Positions 25,032 through 34,171 of a DNA stretch of 64,000 bases are shown one piece after another (position 1 is the stretch's first letter; the number at the start of each line of letters is the position of its first letter). The position numbers and the translations under genes are program-made. Under the pieces are notes generated by a model, which was not told where the DNA came from, did not search any database, and saw nothing but the letters and a program-made list of their open reading frames with translations. The stretch lies in assembly GCA_023262855.1 (NCBI GenBank), contig JALQYQ010000005.1:1-64000 (forward strand), written 5' to 3'. The stretch comes from Crocinitomicaceae bacterium (GTDB taxonomy: Bacteria; Bacteroidota; Bacteroidia; Flavobacteriales_D; Crocinitomicaceae).

Positions 25032-27121
25032 TAATTCAGTAAATCAGCCAATGCTTCTTTCACTTTATTCGAATTCGTCAACAAGGCAGCTTCCAATGTT
25101 GAATTCAGAGGAATTGCAGGTGTGTCAACTGAACCAACAATTGCAACAGGTGCGTCAAGTGATTTGAAATTATCGCGTTGAATTCGTCCTGCCAAACCAA
25201 GCGTAAATGATGCTTCAGTAGATTCTTCCGTTACCAACATTACTTTTCCATGTTTACTTGACACCTCATTGATTTTCTCATGATCAAGTGGATTCAATGT
25301 ACGTAAATCAACAATTTCAACTCTTCCTTCAAATTCCTTTGTCGCTTCAAGTGCCCAATAAACACCGCGTCCATAAGTAATAATTACAGCAGAGTCACCT
25401 TTATCGATTGCAGATTGGTTCGCCTCTTGAACAACTCTTGCTTTTCCAAATGGAATAATATAATCTTCATCTGGTTCAATCGACATTGCTCCTTCAGTAC
25501 CAGGAATTTTTGACCAATACAAGCCTTTATGCTCAAGCATTACAACCGGATTTGGGTCGTAAAATGCCGCTTTCATCAAACCTTTTAAATCAGCTCCTGT
25601 TGAAGGATATGCTACTTTTACACCTCTTATGTTCGTCAAAACCGACTCAACACTTGATGAATGATAAGGTCCTCCTGAACCATACGCTCCAATTGGGACA
25701 CGAATAACACAACTTACCGGCCATTTACCATTCGATAAATAATATGAACGTGAAACTTCAGTGAATAATTGATTTAGTCCTGGCCAAATGTAATCCGCAA
25801 ATTGAACCTCAACAAATGGTTTTAAACCAACAGCCGACATTCCGACAGTTGAACCAATAATAAACGCTTCTTGAATTGGCGTATTAAAAACTCGATCGTC
25901 ACCAAACGTTTGCGCTAAGGTTGCTGCTTCTCTAAATACACCTCCTAAACGACCACCAACATCTTGTCCATATAACAAAGCTTCAGGATGTTTCCCCATG
26001 ATTTCACGAACGGCAAACAAAGCAGAATCAACCATCACTGTTTTCTTTTTCCCTTTCGGTTCACGTTCTCCTTTTTCTTCGGTTACAGGAGTTGGAGCAA
26101 AGATAAAATCAGTTACAGAATTTGGATCTGGATCTTCAGCGTTCAATGCGCGGTCATAATCAGCGTCAACTAATTTACGTGTGTCTGCTTCAATATTAAT
26201 GATATCAGCTTCGTCAATTCCATTTTGACGCAATAAATCTTTTAGTTTTGGATAAGGATCGCGTGACGCCGCCTCTTCTAAGTCGTCACGGTACCATTCT
26301 TTGCGTACACCAGATGTGTGATGACCAAGTAACGGAACTTTTGCGTGAATGATGAAAGGACGACGCTCTTTGCGCACAATATCAAAAACCTCTTGAACTG
26401 TGTCAAAAGATATTTTAAAATCACTTCCATCAATTGTGCGCACTTCAATACCATTAAATCCTTGCGCATAAAAACTCATATCTTGGGCGCGTGTTTCTGC
26501 AGCATTTGCAGAGATATCCCAACCATTATCTTGCACCAAATAGACAATCGGAAATTGTTTTAGCGCAGCCATTTGTAAAGCTTCAGAAACTTCACCTTCT
26601 GTACAAGAAGCATCTCCAAGCGAACAAACTACCACAGGATTTTCGCCATTATAATCTGCAGCAATACCTGTTTTTTCTTTGTACTGAATTCCCATAGCAA
26701 TCCCCGTTGTCGGAATCGCTTGCATCCCAGTTGCTGAACTTTGATGCGGAATTTTAGGCATATTATCGCGATTCAGTGATGGATGACTGTAATAAGTTCT
26801 TCCACCTGAAAAGGGATCGTCTTTTTTTGCAAAAACTTGAAGCATTAATTCATACGGAGTCATACCGATGCTCAATAGAATACTATCGTCTCGGTAATAT
26901 GGAGAAACCCAATCTTGCGGTTTCAATTGCATTCCAACAGCAATTTGGATCGCCTCATGGCCGCGAGAAGTGGCATGCACATATTTAGCAGTAATTTCTT
27001 TGTTTGCTTCGTATTTTTCTGCCAAAGTTTTGGCTGTGCACATCAATTTGAATGCTTCTAAAAAGTTATCTTTTGACACTTTATTCGCTTTTTTGGTTGT
27101 TTTTGAGACTGTTTCTTCCAT
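25028..27121 (-). CDS. Fused E1 alpha-beta subunit of a 2-oxoacid (branched-chain) dehydrogenase
   Basis: 697 residues combining both E1 chains. The alpha part (about 1-330) carries the thiamine diphosphate motif from GD169-170 (CSLGDASCTEGEVSEAL) to Asn199 (VQDNG); the beta part (about 360-697) starts at TVMVDSALFAVREIM and includes GQDVGGRLGGVF, NTPIQEAFIIG and GSVDTPAIP. It decarboxylates 2-oxoacids for transfer to lipoyl-E2; the fused form in Bacteroidetes is usually annotated as branched-chain 2-oxoisovalerate dehydrogenase. E2 and E3 genes are not in the window. The GDA in place of GDG is a mild variant. A full TTG/TATATTTG promoter precedes it. Confidence 0.93.
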   Translation of the reverse strand: MEETVSKTTKKANKVSKDNFLEAFKLMCTAKTLAEKYEANKEITAKYVHATSRGHEAIQIAVGMQLKPQDWVSPYYRDDSILLSIGMTPYELMLQVFAKKDDPFSGGRTYYSHPSLNRDNMPKIPHQSSATGMQAIPTTGIAMGIQYKEKTGIAADYNGENPVVVCSLGDASCTEGEVSEALQMAALKQFPIVYLVQDNGWDISANAAETRAQDMSFYAQGFNGIEVRTIDGSDFKISFDTVQEVFDIVRKERRPFIIHAKVPLLGHHTSGVRKEWYRDDLEEAASRDPYPKLKDLLRQNGIDEADIINIEADTRKLVDADYDRALNAEDPDPNSVTDFIFAPTPVTEEKGEREPKGKKKTVMVDSALFAVREIMGKHPEALLYGQDVGGRLGGVFREAATLAQTFGDDRVFNTPIQEAFIIGSTVGMSAVGLKPFVEVQFADYIWPGLNQLFTEVSRSYYLSNGKWPVSCVIRVPIGAYGSGGPYHSSSVESVLTNIRGVKVAYPSTGADLKGLMKAAFYDPNPVVMLEHKGLYWSKIPGTEGAMSIEPDEDYIIPFGKARVVQEANQSAIDKGDSAVIITYGRGVYWALEATKEFEGRVEIVDLRTLNPLDHEKINEVSSKHGKVMLVTEESTEASFTLGLAGRIQRDNFKSLDAPVAIVGSVDTPAIPLNSTLEAALLTNSNKVKEALADLLNY

Positions 27122-27145
27122 TGTTGGTATGTCCTAAATGCTGTG

Positions 27146-27173
27146 CAAATATACTAAAAACATGAAAGTACAA
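27146..27173 (-). promoter_or_regulatory. Promoter of the fused E1 gene
   Basis: On the minus strand: TTG (27171-27173), 17-nt spacer, TATATTTG (27146-27153), then 24 nt to the ATG. This fits the Flavobacterium rule TTG-N17-23-TAnnTTTG. Confidence 0.7.
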
Positions 27174-27324
27174 CATGTTGTTCATACAGCAATTCTAGGG
27201 AAACAAAAGGAATCAAAAGCCTATTTATAAAGATTATTAATTGAGAGAAATAATTTAAAACAGCTAGATAAAGCGCACAAGTGCAAAAAAATGTTTTTAA
27301 CTTGCACCTTGACCGCAAGACTAC

Positions 27325-28575
27325 ATGATCAAACGTTATCAAAATATTAAAAAATGGTTCATTGGAGATCTTCTTGATGAGACAGACGATTTCTATCAGA
27401 AAGCCAAAATAAATCTGGTTTTTGATTTTCCGTTTTTCACGTTAAGTCTATTTATTTTATTTTCAATTGTCCTATTTCTTGTTGGTGCCAATTATTCGGT
27501 TTATACTGTTTCTGGTGGCTGGATAATGGGAATAGTATTTTTGTTTTTTTTGAAATATTCTAAAAATATTAAAATCGCAGCTATCATTTTATCAGTTGTA
27601 ATTTTAATCCTCGTCATTTCTAACCTATTTGTAAATGAAAAAATACTTCACATTGGCTATCCTTATTGGCTGAGTATTTTATTGCTTTTTGTAGTATTTA
27701 ATTTAGGAATATATTGGGGAATAGGCTTTGGAATTTTGGGTTCTGCTGCTTACGTTTTCTACCGTCATTATGAAATGTATCACGCGATGGAATTGGCACA
27801 TTTTGACCCGAATATTCATTTAGTTACATTTATTGTTGAAGTTTCGCTAACCACTTTTTTAATTCTTTACCTCATCCAATTGTATCTATTAACTTCTAGA
27901 AGTTCTGAAATTGCGTTGAAGGAGCAAAACAAATTACTCGTTGCTAAAAACAAATTGATTGAAGAGCAGCACGCTGAAAAAACGATCATGCTTAAAGAAA
28001 TTCATCACCGCGTAAAAAATAATCTTCAGGTTGTGAATAGCATTTTAAGGCTTCAATCCTTTGAAATTAAAGATCCAAGTGCGCTCGAAGCGTTTGAATT
28101 ATCTCAAAAAAGAATTCACGCAATGGCTTTGATTCATGAACGTCTTTACACCTTGGACAAAATGAGTTATTCGGTTACTGCCAAATACCTAAAATTACTG
28201 ATTCGTGATTTGATTGCGCTTTATCAGAACAAGCAAGAAATTGAATTGGAAATTGATGTTCACGATGGAATAGTCCCACAAAACAACATTGTTCCATTCG
28301 GTTTAATTTTGAATGAATTAGTTTCAAATTCACTAAAACATGGAATTGAATCGAAAGGAAAAATCACCATCAAATCCATCAAAACTGCAGCCCATGTTCA
28401 CTTATCATTTAGTGATGACGGCAAGGGATTTAATGCTGAAATGAAACCTGGATTTGGCTTAGAATTAATTGAAACATTAACTGAACAGTTGGATGGATCA
28501 GTGATTTTCAACAATAACATTTTGGAAGGAGTCGTTTTCAATTTTGAATTCCCCTTATTTGAAGACGAAAAATAA
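27325..28575 (+). CDS. Membrane-bound HisKA_2-type sensor histidine kinase
   Basis: 416 residues. Six hydrophobic helices occupy about residues 30-190; a short coiled coil follows; the H-box KEIHHRVKNNLQ holds the likely phosphorylated His227. The HATPase domain (about 285-416) has the N-box LNELVSNSLKHG and the G-boxes FSDDGKGF and FGLELIETL. This is the HWE/HisKA_2 architecture. No response regulator gene lies next to it, so its partner is elsewhere. A gap of ~200 nt with no clear element separates it from the divergent E1 gene. Confidence 0.93.
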   Translation: MIKRYQNIKKWFIGDLLDETDDFYQKAKINLVFDFPFFTLSLFILFSIVLFLVGANYSVYTVSGGWIMGIVFLFFLKYSKNIKIAAIILSVVILILVISNLFVNEKILHIGYPYWLSILLLFVVFNLGIYWGIGFGILGSAAYVFYRHYEMYHAMELAHFDPNIHLVTFIVEVSLTTFLILYLIQLYLLTSRSSEIALKEQNKLLVAKNKLIEEQHAEKTIMLKEIHHRVKNNLQVVNSILRLQSFEIKDPSALEAFELSQKRIHAMALIHERLYTLDKMSYSVTAKYLKLLIRDLIALYQNKQEIELEIDVHDGIVPQNNIVPFGLILNELVSNSLKHGIESKGKITIKSIKTAAHVHLSFSDDGKGFNAEMKPGFGLELIETLTEQLDGSVIFNNNILEGVVFNFEFPLFEDEK

Positions 28576-28598
28576 AAGGCTCAGCAAAGAACTGAGCC
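28573..28598 (-). terminator. Terminator after the Fic gene
   Basis: Perfect stem GGCTCAG (28578-28584) / CTGAGCC (28592-28598), followed by U-rich sequence only on the minus strand. It may also slow the convergent kinase transcript. Confidence 0.75.
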
Positions 28599-28603
28599 AA
28601 TTA

Positions 28604-29650
28604 TTAGGATAAGATTGACAAATATCTTTCCAAACATTCTTTTTCAACTTTAGCAACTAGCCGTATGAATTCATCTTTGCTTTTTTTAATCTGAACACTT
28701 TCAAGAGCTGAATAATAGGCTTTTCTGCTTTCAAAATCCCCTTTTATATTAGCAATTACGTATCCTGAACTAAGCAAAATTAAATTCATCAACAAGCGAG
28801 AAGTTCTTCCATTTCCATCAATGAACGGATGGATTGTTACTAAACGCTCATGCATTTCAGCAGCCAACACAACTGGATGCAATTGGTTTTTTGCTTGTGC
28901 ATACCAAACGAATAAATCCTCCATTTGCTTTGGAACGAGAAAGGGTTGTGGAGGCTTATGCGAACTTCCTTTAATCATCACTTGGACATTTCTATACTTT
29001 CCAGCATGTTCTGGCATGATTCCGCGAAGAATTAAATTGTGAACTACCAACAATTCTCTTTCATTCATAGAAATATTGCGTTTCATCAAATCTTTAATGT
29101 ACTCAATGGCCTCGTTATGATTAACCGCTTCAAGATGCTCACGCATACTTTTTCCTGAAATGGTCAAACCTTCATTGATTACTAAATCTGTTTCTTGTAA
29201 GGTCAAAGTGTTTCCTTCAATACGATTACTTTCGAAGGTATATTCTAACTCCAGCGCTTCTGTAATTCTGAAACTATCTAGTTGACGAATTTTGTCCAAT
29301 TTTGATTTTAACGCATCAATTTCGATCAATAATTGATTGATATCATCAGCCAATTCAAGTTTAGTTTGTTTTGAATAGGATGCAATTTCTTCTTGTACTA
29401 ATTGAATAGCATCAGATGCGTTTGGATGATAATTAAGTTCTTGAAGAATTTTTTCTTTAAGCCACAAAACCGTCAAGCGCTTGTCTTGAATTTTTAAAAC
29501 CTCTTCCAAACTTTTTACGTGAGCTTCTGTTGGAATTCTTTCACCACTTTCAAATTTAGAAATCAAAGCTTGATCAACTCCTATTAATTGAGCCAACTCA
29601 CGAGACTTTAAACCGAGTGATTTGCGTTGCGTTTTAAGTAAATTTTTCAT
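28604..29650 (-). CDS. Fic-domain protein with N-terminal HTH and inhibitory helix
   Basis: 348 residues. An XRE-type helix-turn-helix lies at about 1-55 (SRELAQLIGVDQALISKFESG). The inhibitory motif [ST]xxxE[GN] is visible as Ser141-x3-Glu145-Gly146 (SNRIEGN) before the Fic domain, and the active site HPFIDGNGRTSR is intact with His274. Such proteins transfer AMP from ATP to a hydroxyl-bearing target, with the Glu blocking ATP binding until relieved. The HTH suggests DNA binding or autoregulation. No separate antitoxin is adjacent, in line with intramolecular inhibition. Its own promoter and terminator flank it. Confidence 0.92.
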   Translation of the reverse strand: MKNLLKTQRKSLGLKSRELAQLIGVDQALISKFESGERIPTEAHVKSLEEVLKIQDKRLTVLWLKEKILQELNYHPNASDAIQLVQEEIASYSKQTKLELADDINQLLIEIDALKSKLDKIRQLDSFRITEALELEYTFESNRIEGNTLTLQETDLVINEGLTISGKSMREHLEAVNHNEAIEYIKDLMKRNISMNERELLVVHNLILRGIMPEHAGKYRNVQVMIKGSSHKPPQPFLVPKQMEDLFVWYAQAKNQLHPVVLAAEMHERLVTIHPFIDGNGRTSRLLMNLILLSSGYVIANIKGDFESRKAYYSALESVQIKKSKDEFIRLVAKVEKECLERYLSILS

Positions 29651-29667
29651 GACTTATTTATTCTTGA

Positions 29668-29694
29668 CAAATTTAGTCATTTTTTATATTCCAA
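29668..29694 (-). promoter_or_regulatory. Promoter of the Fic gene
   Basis: TTG (29692-29694), 16-nt spacer, TAAATTTG (29668-29675) on the minus strand, 17 nt before the ATG. The spacing is one base below the usual range. Confidence 0.5.
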
Positions 29695-29696
29695 CC

Positions 29697-29727
29697 AAAA
29701 AAAAGGAGCAATTTAAATTTGCTCCTT
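29697..29727 (-). terminator. Terminator after the S9 peptidase gene
   Basis: Stem AAGGAGCAA (29703-29711) / TTGCTCCTT (29719-29727), followed on the minus strand by a long U tract. It is 19 nt past the stop at 29746 and overlaps the region just upstream of the Fic promoter. Confidence 0.85.
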
Positions 29728-29745
29728 CTCAATTTTTAGTTTTTC

Positions 29746-31878
29746 TTATTGATTATTTTCAATCACATAGGTCAATACTTTTTCCATTAAGTGAACGCGA
29801 TCTTTCCCTGTTACATTATGCTTATGCATTGGATAAGGGAAGAAATCCATTTGAATTCCTAGTTCTACAAATTTCTTTACTAAAGCGAAATTATGTTGCA
29901 TAACAACAACGTCATCCACTGTACCATGAATCAACAACAAATCACCTTTCAAATTTCCAGCGTGAGTTAACAAACTTGCTTGCTCATAACCTTTAGGGTT
30001 TTGCTCTGGACGATCCATGTATCGCTCACCGTACATGATTTCATAGTATTTCCAATCTGTCACAGGTCCACCTGCAACGCCTACTTTAAATACATCTGGA
30101 TTTCTCAACATCAACGAGGTTGTCATGAAACCTCCAAACGACCATCCATGTACTGCCAATCGATTTACATCAGCATAAGGCAATGATTTCAAATAATCTA
30201 CACCAGTTAATTGATCTTCCATTTCAACTGTACCCAATTGACGATGAATTTGTGATTCAAATGCAAAACCTCTTTCACCTGATCCACGACCATCTAATGT
30301 ATAAACTAAATAACCTTGTTCTGCCATCCAATACATCCAAAGATTCGCACCATCCAACCACGAATTTGTAACCAACTGCGCATGTGGACCACCATAAACA
30401 TACACTAAAACAGGGTATTTTTTCGAAGGATCAAAATTGCTTGGTTTAATTAAACGGGTATATAAGGTTGATCCATCTTTACCAGTCAACGTTTTAATTT
30501 CAGCTGTTCCAATTGTATAATTCGCTAACTTCTCCTTGCTTTCAATTAGGAATTTTATTGATTTTCCGCTTGCTAAGAAAATTTCAGCTTTATGTGGAAC
30601 AGAATGACTTGAAAAGGCATCATAGAAATATTTACCACTCGAGTTCAGTGAAAATTCATGTGTTCCTTCTGTTTTCGTTACCAATGTTTGTTTACCAGCT
30701 AAATCAACTGAATAAACCATAGTGTTCATTCCATTTGGTCCAGTAGCCGTGAAATAAATCAATTTGCCTCCGTTTTTTGTCTCTAAAATATCCTTAGCTA
30801 CAAATTTGTTCGTTGTCAACTTTTTAATCAACTTCCCATTGAAATCATAGTAATACAAGTTATTAAAACCATCAATCTCAGAAATCCAAATAAAGTTGTT
30901 TGACTTTTCATTTGGGAAATATGCTGGATGTTCCGGTTCTACCCATTTATCATTCGATTCTTCCAACAATGTTTTAACGAAAGAACCTGTTTTAACATCA
31001 TAGACATTTAACCACATGTGATTTTGATCTCTGTTTACTTCAGCAATCACAACATAATTGTTATCTGGTGTAAATGTAATGTTCGTTAGATAATCATCTG
31101 CAGCACTTTTCGGAGAAATGAAAACCGTTTGTTTAGTTGCCAAATGATAAATTCCAACTTTTGGTTTCTCTGATAACTGTCCTGCCATAGGATATTTAAT
31201 TGGCATCAATTCACCTGGTGTTTGAGTAATATCTACCAACGGATATTCATGAACATCCGTTTCATCTTTTTGGTAAAAAGCTAAGTGCTGACCATTTGGA
31301 GACCAAAACAATCCACCAGAAATTCCAAATTCACTGCGAGCAATTGCTTGACCAGAAACGATATTCTTGTCAGTGTTTGAAGTAACGGTTAATTTTAAAC
31401 CATCCAAGGTATGTATGAAAACATTGTTTTCTTTCGTGTAAGCTACATTTTCTGTTGCGTTTGAAAACAAGGTTGCTCCTACCTCATCATCAATGGAATG
31501 CAGTAATTTACCTGTTTTTGTTGCAACATTGTAAACATAATAATGTGTTCCATCGTTTAAATAGAATTCGTTTTCATTTTTCCATTCCATTCCGAAGAAA
31601 CTCGTCATTTCACTTTTACATGCTGTATTAAAAGCTTGAATTGTGAGTATTTCGCGATCTTCTTTTGTTATTGCTGAGGAAGTGAAAATTGTTTGATAAT
31701 TTTTGCTGAAAAACGAATAACTTTCAGTGTTTGGAATCCATTGAAAACCATACAAACGATCAGGACCAAACAATCGATATTGATTCGATACAGCATCTTT
31801 TAATGTTAATTCTTTCTTTTGAGCAAATGTACTACTCGTTAATACAAGTGCTCCAATAAGTAAAATGTGTTTAAACAT
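29746..31878 (-). CDS. S9 family dipeptidyl-peptidase IV-type serine peptidase
   Basis: 710 residues with a signal peptide (cleavage near STFAQ), so it is periplasmic or surface-exposed. The first ~450 residues form an eight-bladed propeller as in DPP-IV; the C-terminal ~250 are an alpha/beta hydrolase with the catalytic Ser in GWSFGGF, Asp in GTVDD and His in MHKHNV. LDGRGSGERG and VYGGPHAQ are also typical. The family removes X-Pro dipeptides from peptide N-termini. It follows DUF2461 by 40 nt and ends at a strong terminator. Confidence 0.93.
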   Translation of the reverse strand: MFKHILLIGALVLTSSTFAQKKELTLKDAVSNQYRLFGPDRLYGFQWIPNTESYSFFSKNYQTIFTSSAITKEDREILTIQAFNTACKSEMTSFFGMEWKNENEFYLNDGTHYYVYNVATKTGKLLHSIDDEVGATLFSNATENVAYTKENNVFIHTLDGLKLTVTSNTDKNIVSGQAIARSEFGISGGLFWSPNGQHLAFYQKDETDVHEYPLVDITQTPGELMPIKYPMAGQLSEKPKVGIYHLATKQTVFISPKSAADDYLTNITFTPDNNYVVIAEVNRDQNHMWLNVYDVKTGSFVKTLLEESNDKWVEPEHPAYFPNEKSNNFIWISEIDGFNNLYYYDFNGKLIKKLTTNKFVAKDILETKNGGKLIYFTATGPNGMNTMVYSVDLAGKQTLVTKTEGTHEFSLNSSGKYFYDAFSSHSVPHKAEIFLASGKSIKFLIESKEKLANYTIGTAEIKTLTGKDGSTLYTRLIKPSNFDPSKKYPVLVYVYGGPHAQLVTNSWLDGANLWMYWMAEQGYLVYTLDGRGSGERGFAFESQIHRQLGTVEMEDQLTGVDYLKSLPYADVNRLAVHGWSFGGFMTTSLMLRNPDVFKVGVAGGPVTDWKYYEIMYGERYMDRPEQNPKGYEQASLLTHAGNLKGDLLLIHGTVDDVVVMQHNFALVKKFVELGIQMDFFPYPMHKHNVTGKDRVHLMEKVLTYVIENNQ

Positions 31879-31891
31879 ATGTTGTTATTTA

Positions 31892-31912
31892 ACTAAAAAA
31901 TCACTTTTTAGT
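31892..31912. other. A/T-rich hairpin between DUF2461 and the S9 peptidase
   Basis: ACTAAAAA (31892-31899) / TTTTTAGT (31905-31912) in the 40-nt gap between two minus-strand genes. It could be a weak terminator for DUF2461 or an mRNA structure near the peptidase start. Confidence 0.4.
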
Positions 31913-31918
31913 ACGTTA

Positions 31919-32593
31919 TTAATTTCGTTTTATTAGTTTACTGAAGTAGTTTTCAACCGGTTTTCCAGCATCAAAACAATCTAATAATAGTTTATCTAAC
32001 TTCGGATCCAAAACTGTTTCGGCATCAAATTCTGCATAAAAATACCATTGTTTATTAAAAATCAAGGGCTCTTTCTGTGCAGCTTCTTTTAGCTCCTTTG
32101 GTATCACTTTGTTTTTTTCTCCTAATATCGTTCCAAAAACCTTCTTAAAATTTGGATTTGTATAAACCGTTTGAAATCCTTTGATGTCATTTGCTATACC
32201 TTCTCGAACCGTTAAAAGATCATCTTTATCGATTTCATATATTCCACCATAAACACGCACATGTTCTGGGCCAAATTCAAAATAAATGCCATTTACCGCT
32301 TTGCTTTTCTTTCCCTCAGGAGCCACAACTGCTGAAACATTCATTTTGTAAGGTGTTTTATCCTTTGAAAAACGAATATCTCTGTTGATTCGAAAAATAC
32401 AATCTTTTGCCTCGAGATCCTTGAAACTTGAATCTGTTTTTGCAATTTCTGCTATCAAGTGCTGAACAAAATTCTTAAATGGTTCTTTCACTGAATTTTC
32501 ATAGCGCTTGCGATTTAAATCAAACCAATCTTTGTGATTATTCGGCGCAAGATCGATGAAAAACTGCAAAAAATCGGGTGTAAAAAATGCCAT
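31919..32593 (-). CDS. DUF2461 domain-containing protein
   Basis: 224 residues, normal length for DUF2461/TIGR02453. Recognisable segments: FLQFFIDLAPNNHKDWFD at the N-terminus, FRINRDIRFSKDKTPYK in the middle (the most conserved part) and GGIYEIDKDDLLTVREGI. The function of the family is unknown and no signal peptide is present, so it should be cytoplasmic. A TACATTTG box lies 16 nt upstream. Confidence 0.9.
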   Translation of the reverse strand: MAFFTPDFLQFFIDLAPNNHKDWFDLNRKRYENSVKEPFKNFVQHLIAEIAKTDSSFKDLEAKDCIFRINRDIRFSKDKTPYKMNVSAVVAPEGKKSKAVNGIYFEFGPEHVRVYGGIYEIDKDDLLTVREGIANDIKGFQTVYTNPNFKKVFGTILGEKNKVIPKELKEAAQKEPLIFNKQWYFYAEFDAETVLDPKLDKLLLDCFDAGKPVENYFSKLIKRN

Positions 32594-32609
32594 GTAATTT
32601 AAGTTTAGT

Positions 32610-32617
32610 CAAATGTA
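32610..32617 (-). promoter_or_regulatory. -7 box TACATTTG for DUF2461
   Basis: TAnnTTTG match on the minus strand, 16 nt before the ATG at 32593. Confidence 0.5.
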
Positions 32618-32701
32618 AGAGATTTTAAAGAATCGATGCAATGCTTTTGGGAAAACTTCGCATTCCTAAATAATCAGTAACTTTATCAAAAATTAGTAAA
32701 A

Positions 32702-33181
32702 ATGAAACACGTATCCTTCGCAAGTATTGAAGCCGCAATTAAAAAAGTTGACAATTTAGACGACGATGGTTTAGAGCAATTATCAGAGAAATATGCATTG
32801 GCGCAACAGACTTTATTAAGTTATGTTATGTCAGCTGCAATCGAATATCAAAATGAAAAATTAGAAGGCTTACTTATTTATTACTATTGTTTAATCTGTG
32901 AATGTTTCGATACTGAAGGGTTAAAAATAAGACAAGTAACAGAAGATGATATTGATGCTTTTGAAGAGCCATACTTCGATATGTTGGATGCCTACTTTGA
33001 AAATGACGACGATGAAGTTTTGGAAGATTTTTGTGATCAACCAGAATTAACTCAATTCATGGCCATGGAAATTTCAACAGAAGATGAAGATGGAACAACA
33101 TTGGATGATGAAACTGCAACGCAATTGTTCATTGTTTCACTTGCAATGATTACGTTATTGAATCGTGCTATCGAAGCATAA
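32702..33181 (+). CDS. Acidic hypothetical protein
   Basis: 159 residues, not recognised. It is very acidic (for example YFENDDDEVLEDF and STEDEDGTTLDDE), helical in the first half, with no signal peptide or membrane segment, so it is probably a soluble cytoplasmic protein. It lies 24 nt upstream of a PaaI-type thioesterase in the same direction and may share its transcript. Confidence 0.65.
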   Translation: MKHVSFASIEAAIKKVDNLDDDGLEQLSEKYALAQQTLLSYVMSAAIEYQNEKLEGLLIYYYCLICECFDTEGLKIRQVTEDDIDAFEEPYFDMLDAYFENDDDEVLEDFCDQPELTQFMAMEISTEDEDGTTLDDETATQLFIVSLAMITLLNRAIEA

Positions 33182-33205
33182 TTCTTTTCAAACTTAAAAA
33201 CGAAC

Positions 33206-33613
33206 ATGAAATCGCCAGAAGAAATTGTCGGAATCATGCTTGAAAAAGACGCCTTTAGCAAGTGGATGAATTTAACGGTTCATTCACTTGGCTTAGGATT
33301 TTGTGAACTTTCAACCACAGTTCATTCAGAAATGCTCAACGGCTTCGAAATTCTTCACGGAGGTATTTCTTATTCCCTTTCAGACTCAGCCTTAGCATTT
33401 GCATCCAATTCTCGAGGTAACAAATGCGTTAGCATCGAAACTTCAATTTCACACATTCGCCCTGCAAAATTAGGCGATACCTTAACTGCCAGGGCCAAAG
33501 AAGTGCATCGCGGCAAAACAATTGGTATTTACGAAGTGGAAATCACCAATCAAGAAAATAAACTAATTTCTTTGTTCAAAGGAACAGTTCACGTTTCACA
33601 AGATTGCTGGTAA
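33206..33613 (+). CDS. PaaI-family hotdog thioesterase
   Basis: 135 residues, usual size. The hallmark segment NGFEILHGGISYSLSDSALAFASNSRG carries the catalytic Asn-x-HGG and the acidic residue of the helix; I give it by position, about residues 45-70. PaaI/PaaD proteins hydrolyse (hydroxyphenyl)acetyl-CoA esters and in general remove CoA from blocked acyl groups. It precedes the MarR/beta-oxidation genes, so a housekeeping role in acyl-CoA breakdown is plausible. Confidence 0.9.
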   Translation: MKSPEEIVGIMLEKDAFSKWMNLTVHSLGLGFCELSTTVHSEMLNGFEILHGGISYSLSDSALAFASNSRGNKCVSIETSISHIRPAKLGDTLTARAKEVHRGKTIGIYEVEITNQENKLISLFKGTVHVSQDCW

Positions 33614-33661
33614 ACAATCTATTTTCTTGAAAATTCTTTTCTCGAAAAAAATCGATTTTTA

Positions 33662-33705
33662 TATGCAAGCATAAAATATTTTAGTACATTTAAGCGTGCT
33701 AAAAT
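33662..33705. promoter_or_regulatory. Putative operators in the marR promoter
   Basis: TATGCAAGCATA (33662-33673) is a near-perfect 12-bp palindrome, one base different from the perfect palindrome upstream of the acyl-CoA dehydrogenase gene at 42075-42086. A second dyad, ATTTTAG (33678-33684) / CTAAAAT (33699-33705), spans a TACATTTA -7-like box. MarR proteins commonly bind such dyads in their own promoter and release them on ligand binding. Confidence 0.55.
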
Positions 33706-33711
33706 TTATGT

Positions 33712-34161
33712 ATGGCAGAAAAACCTGAATTATTATTTGATTTTGTAGTGAGACATTCGTGGCATCGAATTTCTCGTATGTATAACCAGCGCGCGGCAGA
33801 ACACGATATGACCATGTCTATCGGTTTTATTCTAATGTCTGTTGACAAAGAAGGGACACCAAGTACACAGCTTGGACCCCGAATGGGAATGGAACCAACA
33901 TCGCTTTCCAGAACGATTAAAACGATGGAAGAACGCGGATTGATTCGCCGTGAAGAAGATTTAGTTGACAAACGAAAAGTGTTGATTTTTCTTACTCCAG
34001 AAGGTGTTGAAATGCGTAAAATGGTGCGCAATTTCGTCGTTGGTTTTAATGAACGTATTTATGCCAAAATTCCTAAGTCCAAGCTTCAAGCATTTTTTGA
34101 GGTCGCTGCGCAAGTGGACGAATTGATTGAAGATGAATTAAAAAACAACAAAATAGATTAA
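33712..34161 (+). CDS. MarR-family transcriptional regulator
   Basis: 149 residues, usual MarR size. The winged helix includes the recognition region TPSTQLGPRMGMEPTSLSRTIKTMEERGLI and the wing REEDLVDKRKVLIFLTPEG, flanked by helices for dimerisation. It starts a run with the FadN-like and thiolase genes only 10 nt downstream, so it most likely controls fatty-acid degradation in response to an acyl-CoA or fatty acid (inference). Confidence 0.92.
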   Translation: MAEKPELLFDFVVRHSWHRISRMYNQRAAEHDMTMSIGFILMSVDKEGTPSTQLGPRMGMEPTSLSRTIKTMEERGLIRREEDLVDKRKVLIFLTPEGVEMRKMVRNFVVGFNERIYAKIPKSKLQAFFEVAAQVDELIEDELKNNKID

Positions 34162-34171
34162 CCTGAATTAT

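Noticed and set aside
27154-27324. Possible RNA gene in the E1-kinase gap
   Set aside because: Apart from the E1 promoter I found no stable dyad, terminator or open frame.
33699-34031. 110-codon minus-strand frame opposite marR
   Set aside because: Shadow of the MarR coding sequence; composition reflects the opposite strand.
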